A stretch of DNA of 64,000 nucleotides from CAUPWF01 sp963515125 (GCA_052116865.1 JBQKKG010000012.1:29668-93667), one strand, 5' to 3'. Shown: positions 54,273 to 63,959, numbered from the stretch's first letter. The notes: generated by a model not told the origin, from the sequence alone. Made by a program: numbers and translations.

Positions 54273-54533
54273 ATGACAAATGGAGAAGTAGCAGACTTAA
54301 TGTATGAGGTCTTTGTGCTTGCGGTCAAACTAGCAGGTCCTGCACTTATTATCAGTATGATTGTGGGACTAATCATTGCATTATTTCAAGCTGCAACACA
54401 AATACATGAATCAACAATTACTTTCCTTCCTAAGCTGGTTGTCATTGCTTTGATACTAGTATTCACGGGGAGTAGCATGCTTGGTATGTTGCAAGATTTT
54501 ACCAAGGAAATATTTCGGATGATACTGGGATGA
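54273..54533 (+). CDS. fliQ: Flagellar export gate protein FliQ
   Basis: 86 residues with two membrane helices: FVLAVKLAGPALIISMIVGLIIALFQAATQIHESTITFLPKLVVIALILVFTGSSML. ATG at 54273 follows AAAGGA by 9 bases; an in-frame GTG at 54249 overlaps fliP but lacks a site. Confidence 0.96.
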   Translation: MTNGEVADLMYEVFVLAVKLAGPALIISMIVGLIIALFQAATQIHESTITFLPKLVVIALILVFTGSSMLGMLQDFTKEIFRMILG

Positions 54534-54563
54534 TAACAAACGATAGTGGAGGTAACGACAGAT

Positions 54564-55334
54564 ATGGCAATTAGTGCTACGGAAGAGTTTATATATTTTT
54601 CATTCATTTTTATGAGAATGTCCGGATTTATTCTGTTGAACCCTATTTTTGGAAGAAAGAACATTCCGACAATTGTTAAGGGCGGAATGATTATGATATT
54701 TAGCTTTGTGGTATTTTCGTTTACAGAGGGAATGACAATAGATGTTCAAAGTCCTCTAGAGTATGCATTTTACTTATTAAAAGAATTTGTTGCTGGCTTT
54801 GTACTAGGATTTGTTGTGCAATTATTTGAATTTGTAGTTTCGTATGCTGGTGCTATTATGGATTATCAAATGGGTTTATCAATGGCTACAGTCTATGATC
54901 CACAAAATAATACACAAAATGCCTTAAGTGGTCAATTGTATACCATTTTTTATATCTTATTATTCTTTTCGATTGATGGGCACTTGGCGTTGATGAAAAT
55001 TCTATTGACATCAGCAGACGTGGTTCCTTATGGTCAAATTGTATTTACCACACAAATGGTAGAAGCCATATTAAGTATATTTTGCCAATGTGTTATATTG
55101 GCAATTAAATTTTCTTTTCCACTGATTGCAGTTGAATTTTTAGCAGAAGTAGGTGTGGGAATTTTGATGAAAATGATACCGCAAATCAATGTGTTTGTGA
55201 TTAATATTCAAGCAAAAATAGTAATTGGCCTAGTCATGCTTGTATTTCTATTTTCTCCAATGTCCGATTATTTAGCCATGCTGATTACCAATATGATTGA
55301 TTCTGTACAGGAAATCTTAAAACTCCTTGTATAG
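54564..55334 (+). CDS. fliR: Flagellar export gate protein FliR
   Basis: 256 residues with six or more membrane helices. FSFIFMRMSGFILLNPIFGRKNIPTIVKGG and a C-terminal AEVGVGILMKMIPQINVFVINIQAKIVIGLVML are the FliR hallmarks. ATG at 54564 is favoured with GGAGGT about 10 bases before it over a GTG at 54546. Confidence 0.95.
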   Translation: MAISATEEFIYFSFIFMRMSGFILLNPIFGRKNIPTIVKGGMIMIFSFVVFSFTEGMTIDVQSPLEYAFYLLKEFVAGFVLGFVVQLFEFVVSYAGAIMDYQMGLSMATVYDPQNNTQNALSGQLYTIFYILLFFSIDGHLALMKILLTSADVVPYGQIVFTTQMVEAILSIFCQCVILAIKFSFPLIAVEFLAEVGVGILMKMIPQINVFVINIQAKIVIGLVMLVFLFSPMSDYLAMLITNMIDSVQEILKLLV

Positions 55335-55368
55335 AGATATAACGAAATAGACAAAGGAAGGACACAAC

Positions 55369-56433
55369 GTGCCAGGTGATTCAAAAACAGAAAAAGCCAC
55401 CCCCAAGAAAAGGCGAGATGAACGAAAAAAGGGAAATGTCTTTATTAGTAAAGATGTAATTACAATAGCTTCCTTGCTAGCTTCCTTTTATGGATTAAAA
55501 CTATTATTCCCCTTTATGTATAAGGCTATCAGAGAGTTTCTCTTAAAATACCTAAATGAAGCTTGTGATGTTACAGAACTATCAAGTGGTAAAATTCAGG
55601 CAATTTTAAATGAATCGATCATGGTATGTGGGAAGTTGATTCTACCCATTCTTGTTATTACTGTTACAGTTGCAATTATTGCTACAGGAACGCAGACGAA
55701 ATTTATCTTTACAGGGAAGAATATGGCACCTCAATTTAGCCGATTAAGCCCATTGAAAGGTATTAAAAACTTATTTTCACTTAAGAATTTTATAGAGTTA
55801 ATAAAAAATATTTTAAAAATCTCAATATTATTCTACATTCTATATTCTTTTATAAAAGGGCAACTTACTAATATTGCAAGAACTTTAGATATGAATATTT
55901 CAAATTCATCTACTTATATTTTTGGCATGATTATGAGTATGATTTTTAGAATTGCGTTAGTGTTTATTGTGATTTCTGGATTTGATTATTTATATCAATG
56001 GTGGGAATATGAACGTAAAATTAAGATGTCTAAACAAGAGATGAAGGAAGAATACAAACAGATGGAAGGAAGTCCTGAAATCAAAGGTAAGATTAAAGAT
56101 ATTCAAAGACAACGAGCAAGAAGTCGTATGATGCAAGAGGTCCCAAAGGCAGATGTCATTATAAAAAACCCTACTCATTTTGCCGTTGCATTACGATATG
56201 ACATCGAACATGATCGAGCTCCAGTTTTAATTGCAAAGGGACAAGATGAACTAGCACTTCGAATTATTCGAGTAGGGGAAGAACATGGAGTATATGTACT
56301 CGAAAATAAACCTTTAGCAAGAGCAATTTTTGCTACCACTCAAATAGGGTACGAGATACCAGAAGAATATTACGGTACGGTTGCAGAAATATTAGTATAC
56401 GTCTACCAGTTAAATAACAAAAGTTTTACTTAG
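55369..56433 (+). CDS. flhB: Flagellar export switch protein FlhB
   Basis: 354 residues. The N-terminal KTEKATPKKRRDERKKGNV, four membrane helices, and the cytoplasmic autocleavage motif IIKNPTHFAVALRY (NPTH) are present, followed by APVLIAKGQDELALRIIRVGEEHGVYVLENKPLARAIF. The start is GTG with AAGGAAGG upstream. An extra free-standing FlhB tail is encoded at 35190. Confidence 0.97.
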   Translation: MPGDSKTEKATPKKRRDERKKGNVFISKDVITIASLLASFYGLKLLFPFMYKAIREFLLKYLNEACDVTELSSGKIQAILNESIMVCGKLILPILVITVTVAIIATGTQTKFIFTGKNMAPQFSRLSPLKGIKNLFSLKNFIELIKNILKISILFYILYSFIKGQLTNIARTLDMNISNSSTYIFGMIMSMIFRIALVFIVISGFDYLYQWWEYERKIKMSKQEMKEEYKQMEGSPEIKGKIKDIQRQRARSRMMQEVPKADVIIKNPTHFAVALRYDIEHDRAPVLIAKGQDELALRIIRVGEEHGVYVLENKPLARAIFATTQIGYEIPEEYYGTVAEILVYVYQLNNKSFT

Positions 56434-56447
56434 AAATGGTGTGAAAA

Positions 56448-58505
56448 ATGAAAAAAATTATGAATAATGCAGTGATTATATTTGTCGTTGCAGTAGTATT
56501 ATTATTGATTATCCCATTAAGTCCTTTTCTGTTGGACGTAATGATTACCATAAATATCTCGATTTCTTTGATTATACTTATTATAACCATGAAAATTAGA
56601 GAACCATTGGAATTTTCGATATTTCCATCGTTATTATTGATTACAACATTATTCCGGTTGGGAATTAATGTCTCATCTACGAGGAACATATTAACAAATC
56701 AGGGATCAGCAGGACAAGTAATTAAAGCATTTGGCGATTTCGTATTACAAGGGAATGTAATTGTTGGTTTTATTATTTTCCTAATCATAGTGTTAGTACA
56801 ATTTATTGTAATTACAAAGGGTGCTGAACGCGTTGCTGAGGTAGCGGCTCGATTTACTTTGGATGCAATGCCAGGAAAGCAAATGGCAATAGATGCAGAC
56901 TTGAGTTCTGGGCTTGTTACAGAACAACAGGCGAAGGACAGGCGTTATAAGATTCAAAAAGAAGCAGATTTTTATGGGGCAATGGATGGTGCTACAAAGA
57001 TTGTAAAAGGCGATGCTATTATGTCTTTGATTATAACTGCAATTAATTTTGTAGGTGGTACGATTATTGGTATGGTTCAATCGAGTATGTCTTTTTCAGA
57101 AGTCCTTTCTGTTTACTCTATTGCAACAGTGGGAGATGGATTAGTATCTCAGATTCCGGCGCTTTTAATTTCGACGGCTACAGGTATGATTGTAACAAGA
57201 GCGGTTTCAGAAGGCAGTTTAAATGAAGATGTCTCCAAACAATTTACAGCACAGCCGCAAGCAATTATGATTACTGGTGGTATCATGGCTATTTTGATGA
57301 TGGTTCCTGGGATGCCAAAACTTCAGATGGGATTATTATCATTAGCTTTTCTAGTTGGTGGATATCGATTACTACAACGAGTACAAGAAATACCCAATAT
57401 AGATTCTGCCTTGGGGGCAACAGAAGAGCAAACACCAGCAGTAGATGAAAATGAATATTACAAAGACATTAATAATGTATATTCTTTGATTGGAGTAGAT
57501 CCCATTGAAATGGAATTCGGCTACAGTTTGATTCCGCTAGTAGATGAATCTAGTGGAGGGAAAATGATTAATCGTATTGTGATTTTTCGTAGGCAATACG
57601 CACAAGAAATGGGTGTTGTGATACCTTCTATAAGATTGCGGGACAGTTCAAGCCTAAATACAAATCAGTATATTATAAAAATCAAAGGAGAAGAAGTAGC
57701 AAAAGGTGAAATCCTAGTGGATTATTATTTGGCACTTGAGCCACAAAGTCCAGCTGGAGAAGTAGATGGTATTGAAACCATTGAACCCGCTTACGGAATA
57801 CCAAGCAAGTGGATTACTCCAGAAAATAAAGAGATTGCAGAGATTTATGGCTTCACAGTCATTGATCCATTATCCGTGATGCTGATGCATATGTCAGAAA
57901 CGATAAAACAACATGCATATGAGTTGTTAAGCAGGCAAGAGGTGTCACAATTAATAGAATTTGTTAAGAAGCAGACACCTGATTTAGTGGAGGAAGTATT
58001 CCCGAATGTGATTACATATGGAGGGTTCCAGAAAATTTTAACAAATCTTTTAAAAGAAGGAGTACCAATTAAAGATTTAGAAACAATTCTAGAAGTAATT
58101 GTGGATTCTTCTAGTACTACAAGAGAAATAGATGCAATTGTTGAAAATATAAGAATTGCATTAAAACGCACTATTACAAGGAAATTCTGTCAAGATGGCC
58201 AGATGAAGGTAATAACATTAGATGCGGAATTGGAAAAAACAATCATAGCAAGCCTTAGTAAGAGCGACCAAGGAGTATACTTAGCTTTGAGCCCAGAAGT
58301 AATGCAATCTACAATTTCTAAATTGATGAAAGAAGTTGAAAAATTCAAAGAACTACCTCAAAACCCTGTTATTTTAACTAGTCAAGTGGTAAGAGTATAC
58401 TTCTATCGGATGGTAGAACAGTTTTGTCCGAATGTCTATGTACTATCATTTAATGAAATTGCAAATAACATACAGATTCAGGCAGTAGGCAACATTACAT
58501 TATAA
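56448..58505 (+). CDS. flhA: Flagellar export gate protein FlhA
   Basis: 685 residues, full length. About seven to eight N-terminal helices are interrupted by the FHIPEP segment (AERVAEVAARFTLDAMPGKQMAIDADLSSGLVTEQQAKDRRYKIQKEADFYGAMDGATKIVKGDAI). The large cytoplasmic domain docks chaperone-substrate complexes. The next gene is the sigma factor; flhF and flhG are not between them as in many Firmicutes. Confidence 0.97.
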   Translation: MKKIMNNAVIIFVVAVVLLLIIPLSPFLLDVMITINISISLIILIITMKIREPLEFSIFPSLLLITTLFRLGINVSSTRNILTNQGSAGQVIKAFGDFVLQGNVIVGFIIFLIIVLVQFIVITKGAERVAEVAARFTLDAMPGKQMAIDADLSSGLVTEQQAKDRRYKIQKEADFYGAMDGATKIVKGDAIMSLIITAINFVGGTIIGMVQSSMSFSEVLSVYSIATVGDGLVSQIPALLISTATGMIVTRAVSEGSLNEDVSKQFTAQPQAIMITGGIMAILMMVPGMPKLQMGLLSLAFLVGGYRLLQRVQEIPNIDSALGATEEQTPAVDENEYYKDINNVYSLIGVDPIEMEFGYSLIPLVDESSGGKMINRIVIFRRQYAQEMGVVIPSIRLRDSSSLNTNQYIIKIKGEEVAKGEILVDYYLALEPQSPAGEVDGIETIEPAYGIPSKWITPENKEIAEIYGFTVIDPLSVMLMHMSETIKQHAYELLSRQEVSQLIEFVKKQTPDLVEEVFPNVITYGGFQKILTNLLKEGVPIKDLETILEVIVDSSSTTREIDAIVENIRIALKRTITRKFCQDGQMKVITLDAELEKTIIASLSKSDQGVYLALSPEVMQSTISKLMKEVEKFKELPQNPVILTSQVVRVYFYRMVEQFCPNVYVLSFNEIANNIQIQAVGNITL

Positions 58506-58547
58506 TGCGGTAGGCGCACTTGTAAAACAAGAGAAGTGGAGTGTTAT

Positions 58548-59327
58548 ATGAGTATTCGCAGTCAATATGAAGGCAAAAGTAACGAAGAGCTCTTAATGGA
58601 ATATCAGAATACAAAATCAATAGAGATTAAACAAGAATTAGTGATGCGCTATATTTACATCGTAAAGAGTATTTCTTTGCAAATGCGAAATGTCTATTTA
58701 GGTTTTGCACAATTAGATGATATTGTGAATGAAGGTGTTCTAGCAATTATGAATGCAATTGATAAATTTAATATAGATAAGAATGTAAAATTTGAAACCT
58801 ATATTTCCAAACGTATTAGGGGAATGATTATAGATTTAGCGAGAAAGCAAGACTGGGTTCCTCGAAGTGTACGTAAAAATGCAAAGGATATTGACCAGGC
58901 TACCATGCAATTATATCATCAACTTGGTAGATATCCGGAACAGAGAGAAGTTGCGAATTATTTAAATATTAGCATAGATAAATATCAGGAAATAGTGGGG
59001 AATACTTCTCTTTTTAATATCCTTTCTTTAGATGTTGTCTTAGAGGAAGCGAATGAAAATAAAAAATCCGTTCAATTAACATCACCAAATCATACACAAC
59101 AACCAGAACAACATATTTTAAATGAGGAAATAAGGAAGATGATAGTGTCTGGTATTGAATCGCTTAGAGAGAATGAAAAAACAGTAATTTCACTCTATTA
59201 TATAGAAGAACTGAACATGAAAGACATTGCCAAGGTTATGCAAGTAAGTGAACCACGAATATCGCAGATACATGCAAATGCAATTCGTAAACTCAAGTTA
59301 TATTTAGAAAGTTCTATGAAGAGCTAA
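58548..59327 (+). CDS. fliA: Flagellar sigma factor (sigma-28/FliA-WhiG type)
   Basis: 259 residues. Region 2 (LGFAQLDDIVNEGVLAIMNAIDKFNIDKNVKFETYISKRIRGMIIDLARKQDWVPRSVR), region 3 and region 4 (NEKTVISLYYIEELNMKDIAKVMQVSEPRISQIHANAIRKLKLYL) are all present. It should read late promoters such as those before cheV and cheA, restrained by FlgM (28767). ATG at 58548 is preferred with GGAG six to seven bases before it. Confidence 0.96.
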   Translation: MSIRSQYEGKSNEELLMEYQNTKSIEIKQELVMRYIYIVKSISLQMRNVYLGFAQLDDIVNEGVLAIMNAIDKFNIDKNVKFETYISKRIRGMIIDLARKQDWVPRSVRKNAKDIDQATMQLYHQLGRYPEQREVANYLNISIDKYQEIVGNTSLFNILSLDVVLEEANENKKSVQLTSPNHTQQPEQHILNEEIRKMIVSGIESLRENEKTVISLYYIEELNMKDIAKVMQVSEPRISQIHANAIRKLKLYLESSMKS

Positions 59328-59338
59328 AGGAGGAGTAT

Positions 59339-60088
59339 ATGTTTCGAGGATTTTATAATTTGACTTCAGAAGTGATATGTCAAAACAGAAATTTAAACGT
59401 AATTAGTAATAATATGACCAATGTATCAACACCTGGGTATAAAAGTGATACATTTACTGCTAGTACTTTTAAAGAAGAATTACTTTATCGAAGAGGAAAC
59501 GGTACCAACAGGAATGCAACGCAAATTGGCAGTGTATCTATGATACGATCAGCACAGGAGACGGCTATAAATTATTCACAAGGTGCTTTTGAGTCAACAG
59601 AGGGGGTATTAGATGTTGCCTTGACTGGAAATGGATTTTTTCAGATTCAAACCAATAATGGCATTGTATATACAAGAAATGGGTCTTTTATGATTGACGA
59701 AGGTGGATATTTGGCATTATCTGGAGTTGGTCGTGTCATGGGTCAAAATGGGCCAATACAATTAAATACAGATAATATTACCATAGATAGAAATGGAAAT
59801 ATCTACAGCTCGAATGGCCAAAACAACTTTGGGAAAATCAGTGTTGTTGATTTTGCTGATTACGATCAACTGGTAAAACAGGACGGTGGAGTATTCACTG
59901 CCACAGCAGCGGCCACACCTGCCAATACAGAATTTTTATGGAAATACATCGAAAAATCAAATGTGGATGCGGTAGAAGAAATGACGTCAATGATGAGTGG
60001 ACAGCGTGCGTTACAAAGTTCTGTACAAGTATTGAAGATGTATGATCAACTAATGGGGAAAGTAGTCAATGATATAGGAAGTTTATAA
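59339..60088 (+). CDS. Flagellar rod/hook-basal body protein, FlgF/FlhO type
   Basis: 249 residues. MFRGFYNLTSEVICQNRNLNVISNNMTNVSTPGYKSDTF and the terminal VEEMTSMMSGQRALQSSVQVLKMYDQLMGKVVNDIGSL are rod-family ends. In Firmicutes the two genes after the sigma factor are FlhO and FlhP; this first one is the FlhO/FlgF-like. AAAGGAGGAG precedes the ATG. Confidence 0.9.
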   Translation: MFRGFYNLTSEVICQNRNLNVISNNMTNVSTPGYKSDTFTASTFKEELLYRRGNGTNRNATQIGSVSMIRSAQETAINYSQGAFESTEGVLDVALTGNGFFQIQTNNGIVYTRNGSFMIDEGGYLALSGVGRVMGQNGPIQLNTDNITIDRNGNIYSSNGQNNFGKISVVDFADYDQLVKQDGGVFTATAAATPANTEFLWKYIEKSNVDAVEEMTSMMSGQRALQSSVQVLKMYDQLMGKVVNDIGSL

Positions 60089-60108
60089 AATAGAAGGGAG
60101 ATTTATAC

Positions 60109-60831
60109 ATGTATAGTTCGTTTTATACAGCAGCGTTAGGTGCAAAAGGTCAACAAACCAAAATGGATGTTATTGCAAATAATCTGGCAAATGTAAATAC
60201 CAATGGGTATAAGTCAAAGAATGCGGTGTTTTCTGATTTGGTCTACACAAATCTAAATGCAAGCCAAAATGCACAAACCAGATTAAAAGCAGGAAACGGT
60301 ATCAAAGTAGGTCAGGTGAATACAAATTTCTCACCGGCTGGATTTATGGAAACATCTTCTAGAAATGATTTTGCAATTATTGGGGATGGATTTTTTATGT
60401 TACAAGATCCAACGACCAATGAGATTACCTATACAAGAGACGGAAGTTTTAGTTTATCTCTTCGTGGCAATGAATTCTATCTTGCAACAGCAAATGGCAA
60501 ATTAGTGTTAGATGAGAATCGTCAACCAATCGTTATGAGCGATGCAGGAAAAGACATCAATGGAAATGTGCCCAACATAGGCATCTATCAATTTGCCAAT
60601 AAAAATGGCATGCTTAGTGTTGGTGATAATGAGTTCCGAGCTGTGGAAAAGAATGGACAGCCGACCTTAGCTACCAATATTACATTACAGCAGTCTGCAT
60701 TAGAAGCTTCTGGGGTTGATGTAGGGACAGAAATGGCAAGAGTAATAGAATCACAAAGAGCATATTCATATGCGTTAAAAATGGTTGAAACATCAGATGA
60801 GGTAACGGCAACAATTAATTCATTGAGATAA
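60109..60831 (+). CDS. flgG: Flagellar distal rod protein, FlgG/FlhP type
   Basis: 240 residues. MYSSFYTAALGAKGQQTKMDVIANNLANVNTNGYKSKNAVFSDLVYTNL and C-terminal ASGVDVGTEMARVIESQRAYSYALKMVETSDEVTATINSLR identify the FlgG-like rod protein. GAAGGGAG precedes the start, 20 bases after the previous gene. Confidence 0.92.
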   Translation: MYSSFYTAALGAKGQQTKMDVIANNLANVNTNGYKSKNAVFSDLVYTNLNASQNAQTRLKAGNGIKVGQVNTNFSPAGFMETSSRNDFAIIGDGFFMLQDPTTNEITYTRDGSFSLSLRGNEFYLATANGKLVLDENRQPIVMSDAGKDINGNVPNIGIYQFANKNGMLSVGDNEFRAVEKNGQPTLATNITLQQSALEASGVDVGTEMARVIESQRAYSYALKMVETSDEVTATINSLR

Positions 60832-60866
60832 TAAAATTAAGAGATTTCAAGGAGGTAGCAGGATAT

Positions 60867-61490
60867 ATGCAAATCAAAAAGTATGAAGAAATGAATCCAA
60901 TGGCATTGGATCTTATGAAAGAAGTAGGTAGTATTGGAACAGGAAATGCAGCGACTGCATTATCACAGGTATTATCAAAAGAAGTACATATGTCAATTCC
61001 GGAAATATCTATTTTAGGATATAATGAGACAATCAAAAAATTGGGAAACCCAGAGGAGATTGTGGCAGCAGTGCTTGTGCGTATGTCAGGTGAAATGGAA
61101 GGTATGATGCTGTTTATACTAAAATTAGATTTTATAAATACGGTGCTTGAACATTTGCTAGATCGTAAAGTAGAAAGCTACGATAAATTAAGTGTTATGG
61201 AAATTTCAGCGCTAGAAGAAATCGGTAATATTATAATATCTTCATACATGAATGCATTGTCATCTCTTACAAATAGGGAAATTAACTTGTCAGTGCCGGA
61301 TACTGCAGTAAATATGTTAGGTGGAATATTAAGCGTTCCTATGGTAGAGTTTGGGTATTCATCAGATAAATTAATGATGACAGAAGGCAAATTTTACGTA
61401 GACGGGAAAGAATTACAGAGTCATTTACTAATGATGCCAAGTATAGACTCACTAAATTATTTGATGGAGTTACTGTATGCTAACCACTGA
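60867..61490 (+). CDS. cheC: CheY-P phosphatase CheC
   Basis: 207 residues with both E..xxN motifs (LMKEVGSIGTGNAATALSQVL and ALEEIGNIIISSYMNALSS). CheC with CheD lowers CheY-P and tunes receptors. It overlaps cheD by 14 bases, so the two are made together. Confidence 0.96.
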   Translation: MQIKKYEEMNPMALDLMKEVGSIGTGNAATALSQVLSKEVHMSIPEISILGYNETIKKLGNPEEIVAAVLVRMSGEMEGMMLFILKLDFINTVLEHLLDRKVESYDKLSVMEISALEEIGNIIISSYMNALSSLTNREINLSVPDTAVNMLGGILSVPMVEFGYSSDKLMMTEGKFYVDGKELQSHLLMMPSIDSLNYLMELLYANH

Positions 61491-61968
61491 TAAAAAATTA
61501 ACAGTGGGAATCGCTGATATGAAAATAGCAAGAGCGGAAGGAGAACTCATTACCTATGCATTAGGCTCATGTATCGGTATTTGCCTCTATGATCCTATGA
61601 TTAGATTAGGCGCAATGGTTCATATTATGTTACCAGAGTGCAAAGATATAAGTGATAAAAATATATTTAAATATGCGGATACTGGTATTCGAGAAACCTT
61701 ACGAAAGATAGGAGTATTTGGTGCTTCGAAATCTCGGCTGATATGCAAAGTGGCAGGGGGAGCCAAAATGTTTGAGTTGAAAAGTGGCGGAGAATTGGGC
61801 AACATTGGATTACGCAATATCGAAAGTGTAAAGAACATTATGGCTCAGGAAAGAATCCGTATTCAAGCTGAGGATACAGGAAGTAATTATGCAAGGACGA
61901 TGTCTATGGATGTAAGTACGGGAAAAGTTGTTATACGGACATATGGAAGAACAGAAATTGTATTGTAA
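61477..61968 (+). CDS. cheD: Chemoreceptor deamidase CheD
   Basis: 163 residues. Catalytic Cys in ALGSCIGICLYD, His in AMVHIMLPE and C-terminal GNIGLRNIESVKNIMAQERIRIQAEDTGSNYARTMSMDVSTGKVVIRT are present. It deamidates receptor glutamines and binds CheC. Last gene before a terminator. Confidence 0.96.
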   Translation: MLTTDKKLTVGIADMKIARAEGELITYALGSCIGICLYDPMIRLGAMVHIMLPECKDISDKNIFKYADTGIRETLRKIGVFGASKSRLICKVAGGAKMFELKSGGELGNIGLRNIESVKNIMAQERIRIQAEDTGSNYARTMSMDVSTGKVVIRTYGRTEIVL

Positions 61969-61980
61969 TGTTATAGTGAA

Positions 61981-62038
61981 GTGTCAGGAAGTGACACAAA
62001 GAATCAAGTACACCAGAGGGTGTACTTGATTTATTTTC
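61981..62038 (+). terminator. Two hairpins ending the flagellar/che operon
   Basis: GTGTCA/TGACAC (61981-61997) forms a small first hairpin. A perfect 11-bp stem (62003-62013 with 62020-62030) followed by TTATTTT is the main terminator. Confidence 0.85.
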
Positions 62039-62076
62039 GACAAAATTGTTAAGTTTTGTCGAAAAATGGTCGATAT
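62036..62076 (+). promoter_or_regulatory. Sigma-28 promoter of cheV with overlapping 10-bp palindrome
   Basis: TAAG (62050-62053)-N15-GTCGATAT (62069-62076) is close to TAAA-N15-GCCGATAT. TTCGACAAAA (62036-62045) and TTTTGTCGAA (62054-62063) form a perfect inverted repeat with an 8-base spacer that covers the -35. It could be a repressor or activator operator, or simply part of terminator readout. Confidence 0.65.
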
Positions 62077-62123
62077 AACATGTAAATAAAAGGTGTTATA
62101 TAATAAGGGAAGGAGCGGTTTGG

Positions 62124-63044
62124 ATGGCAGATACAGAGATATTGCTAGAGTCAGGTACAAACGAGATGGAAATCATGGAATTCACGATATATGGTGAATT
62201 ATATGGTATTAATGTGGCTAAGGTTCGGGAGATTATGATGTCAGACAAAGTAAAACCTATGCCACATGCGCATCCGGCTGTGGAGGGGATATTTAAGCCA
62301 AGAAATATTTTGCTGACCGTAGTAGATTTACCGTACTACTTAAGTGATCGAGAGACAGTAAGGGATGAGAAGGATTTATTTATCATAACCAATTTTAACA
62401 AAATGCATATAGCATTTCGAGTGCATAGTGTAGAGGGGATACGTAGACTTTCTTGGGCAGATATTCAAAAACCAGACAATACAATTACAAATGGGCAAGA
62501 AGGAGTGGCTACTGGGATTGCACAATTTGAAGACAAGTTGATTACGATTCTTGATTTTGAAAAGATAGTAGCAGATATTGCTCCAGAGACTGGAATTCAG
62601 ATTACAGAGATTGAACAGCTTGGAAATCGGAGACGTAGTGACTGTCCAATTATCTTAGCGGAAGATTCTATATTATTATCTAAAATGATTGAAGAGTCTT
62701 TAAAGAAAGCAGGATATGTGAATATTCATAAGTTTAATAATGGCATGGAGGCATGGAAATTTTTAAGCACAATAAAAGATGATGAAGAATTATATGAAAA
62801 GGCAGGACTAATTATTACAGATATAGAGATGCCGGAAATGGATGGGCATCGACTTACAAAGTTGGTGAAAACTGACAAATTATTGAAGAAAATACCGTTA
62901 ATCATTTTTTCATCCTTAATAAATGAGGAAATGCAGATTAAAGGGAAACAACTTGGCGCTGATGAACAATTATCAAAACCGGAAATCAAACATTTGGTTG
63001 AAGTTATTGATTCTTTGTTAGAAAGGAGCGGAATAGATGGATAA
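62124..63044 (+). CDS. cheV: Coupling protein CheV (CheW plus receiver)
   Basis: 306 residues. An N-terminal CheW domain (MEFTIYGELYGINVAKVREIM to KLITILDFEKIVADI) is fused to a receiver domain with acidic AEDS, Asp in LIITDIEMPEMDG and Lys in LSKPEIK. It couples receptors to CheA and adapts through phosphorylation. AAGGAGCGG precedes the start; the EAL-HDOD gene overlaps by 8 bases. Confidence 0.96.
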   Translation: MADTEILLESGTNEMEIMEFTIYGELYGINVAKVREIMMSDKVKPMPHAHPAVEGIFKPRNILLTVVDLPYYLSDRETVRDEKDLFIITNFNKMHIAFRVHSVEGIRRLSWADIQKPDNTITNGQEGVATGIAQFEDKLITILDFEKIVADIAPETGIQITEIEQLGNRRRSDCPIILAEDSILLSKMIEESLKKAGYVNIHKFNNGMEAWKFLSTIKDDEELYEKAGLIITDIEMPEMDGHRLTKLVKTDKLLKKIPLIIFSSLINEEMQIKGKQLGADEQLSKPEIKHLVEVIDSLLERSGIDG

Positions 63045-63906
63045 ATATGTTGTCAGACAGCCAATCAAGGAAGCTGGCAGCGATACAATTATGGGGTACG
63101 AATTAGTATTTCAAAATGATACGGAGAGGGTTTACAACAGCCCTGAGATTAGTGCGGCAGATTCATTAGCAGGATTTTTAATGCAAAATAATGAAAAGAT
63201 TTTTAAAGGTGGTAAAACATTTATTACGGTAACGCCATCCTTATTATTTCGCAATACTCCCAAGATATTTGAAAAAAATCAGATTGTCATACAGGTAGAA
63301 GATAATCTGTTAGTACATCCTTTAGCTGCAACTATTATTAAGCGTTATCACAACGAAGGATATAGCTTCGCAATGAACGAGTTTCAATTTTTACCACACT
63401 ATTTTAATATGTTAGAGTATATGGAATATGTAAAAATAGACGCAAATGTTCAAGAGGTCTCTGGACTAGATAACGTAATACGTATGATGAAGAGATTTGG
63501 TAAGAAATGTATTATTACTGGTGTCAATACAAAGAAAGATTACCAGATTGCGAAAGATGTAAATGCGGAGTATTTGCAAGGAAGTTATATAGCTGAAAAT
63601 CAACTGGTGAAATCAAGGAAAGTTGATTTTCTACAAGGGAATTTCTTTCAATTAGTAGTTGCAGTAACACAAGATGAACCAAACATTGAAGAAATAGAAG
63701 AAATTATAAGTCGAGATGCATCTCTCACATATGCAGTTCTAAAAATGGTTAATTCTGCTTATTTTGCATTACGTAAAAAGACATCATCTATTAGAACAGC
63801 CATTGTAACACTTGGTATCGGACAATTGAAACAATGGGTATATTTAATGAGTTTTATGGGAGAGGATGTAGAGCCATCATCAGAGGAAGGTAAGCGCATA
63901 ATTTGA
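63037..63906 (+). CDS. EAL-HDOD (YuxH-like) signalling protein, apparently cut short
   Basis: 289 residues. The EAL-like half is degenerate: E in YELVFQ and KID in VKIDANVQ remain, but the catalytic Asp pair and Lys pattern of true EAL enzymes are not seen, so it probably binds rather than cuts c-di-GMP. The HDOD half begins PNIEEIEEIISRDASLTYAVLKMVNSAYF and reaches GIGQLKQWVYLMSF, then stops after KRII. HDOD proteins of this kind normally run about 100 residues further (roughly 400 in total). The stop lies where an inserted element or small mutation may have joined. GAAAGGAG precedes the start. Confidence 0.8.
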   Translation: MDKYVVRQPIKEAGSDTIMGYELVFQNDTERVYNSPEISAADSLAGFLMQNNEKIFKGGKTFITVTPSLLFRNTPKIFEKNQIVIQVEDNLLVHPLAATIIKRYHNEGYSFAMNEFQFLPHYFNMLEYMEYVKIDANVQEVSGLDNVIRMMKRFGKKCIITGVNTKKDYQIAKDVNAEYLQGSYIAENQLVKSRKVDFLQGNFFQLVVAVTQDEPNIEEIEEIISRDASLTYAVLKMVNSAYFALRKKTSSIRTAIVTLGIGQLKQWVYLMSFMGEDVEPSSEEGKRII

Positions 63907-63916
63907 GGGTGTAAAT

Positions 63917-63959
63917 CTAAAAAAGATTTCGGATTTCTATGTTAGACTTCCGAAATCTT
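63917..63959 (-). terminator. Terminator of an incoming minus-strand gene at the window edge
   Basis: A perfect 11-bp stem (63923-63933 with 63949-63959) and 15-base loop are followed on the minus strand by a T-run. A minus-strand frame, open from the window edge, stops at about 63942-63944, just before it. What that gene is cannot be seen. Confidence 0.6.
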
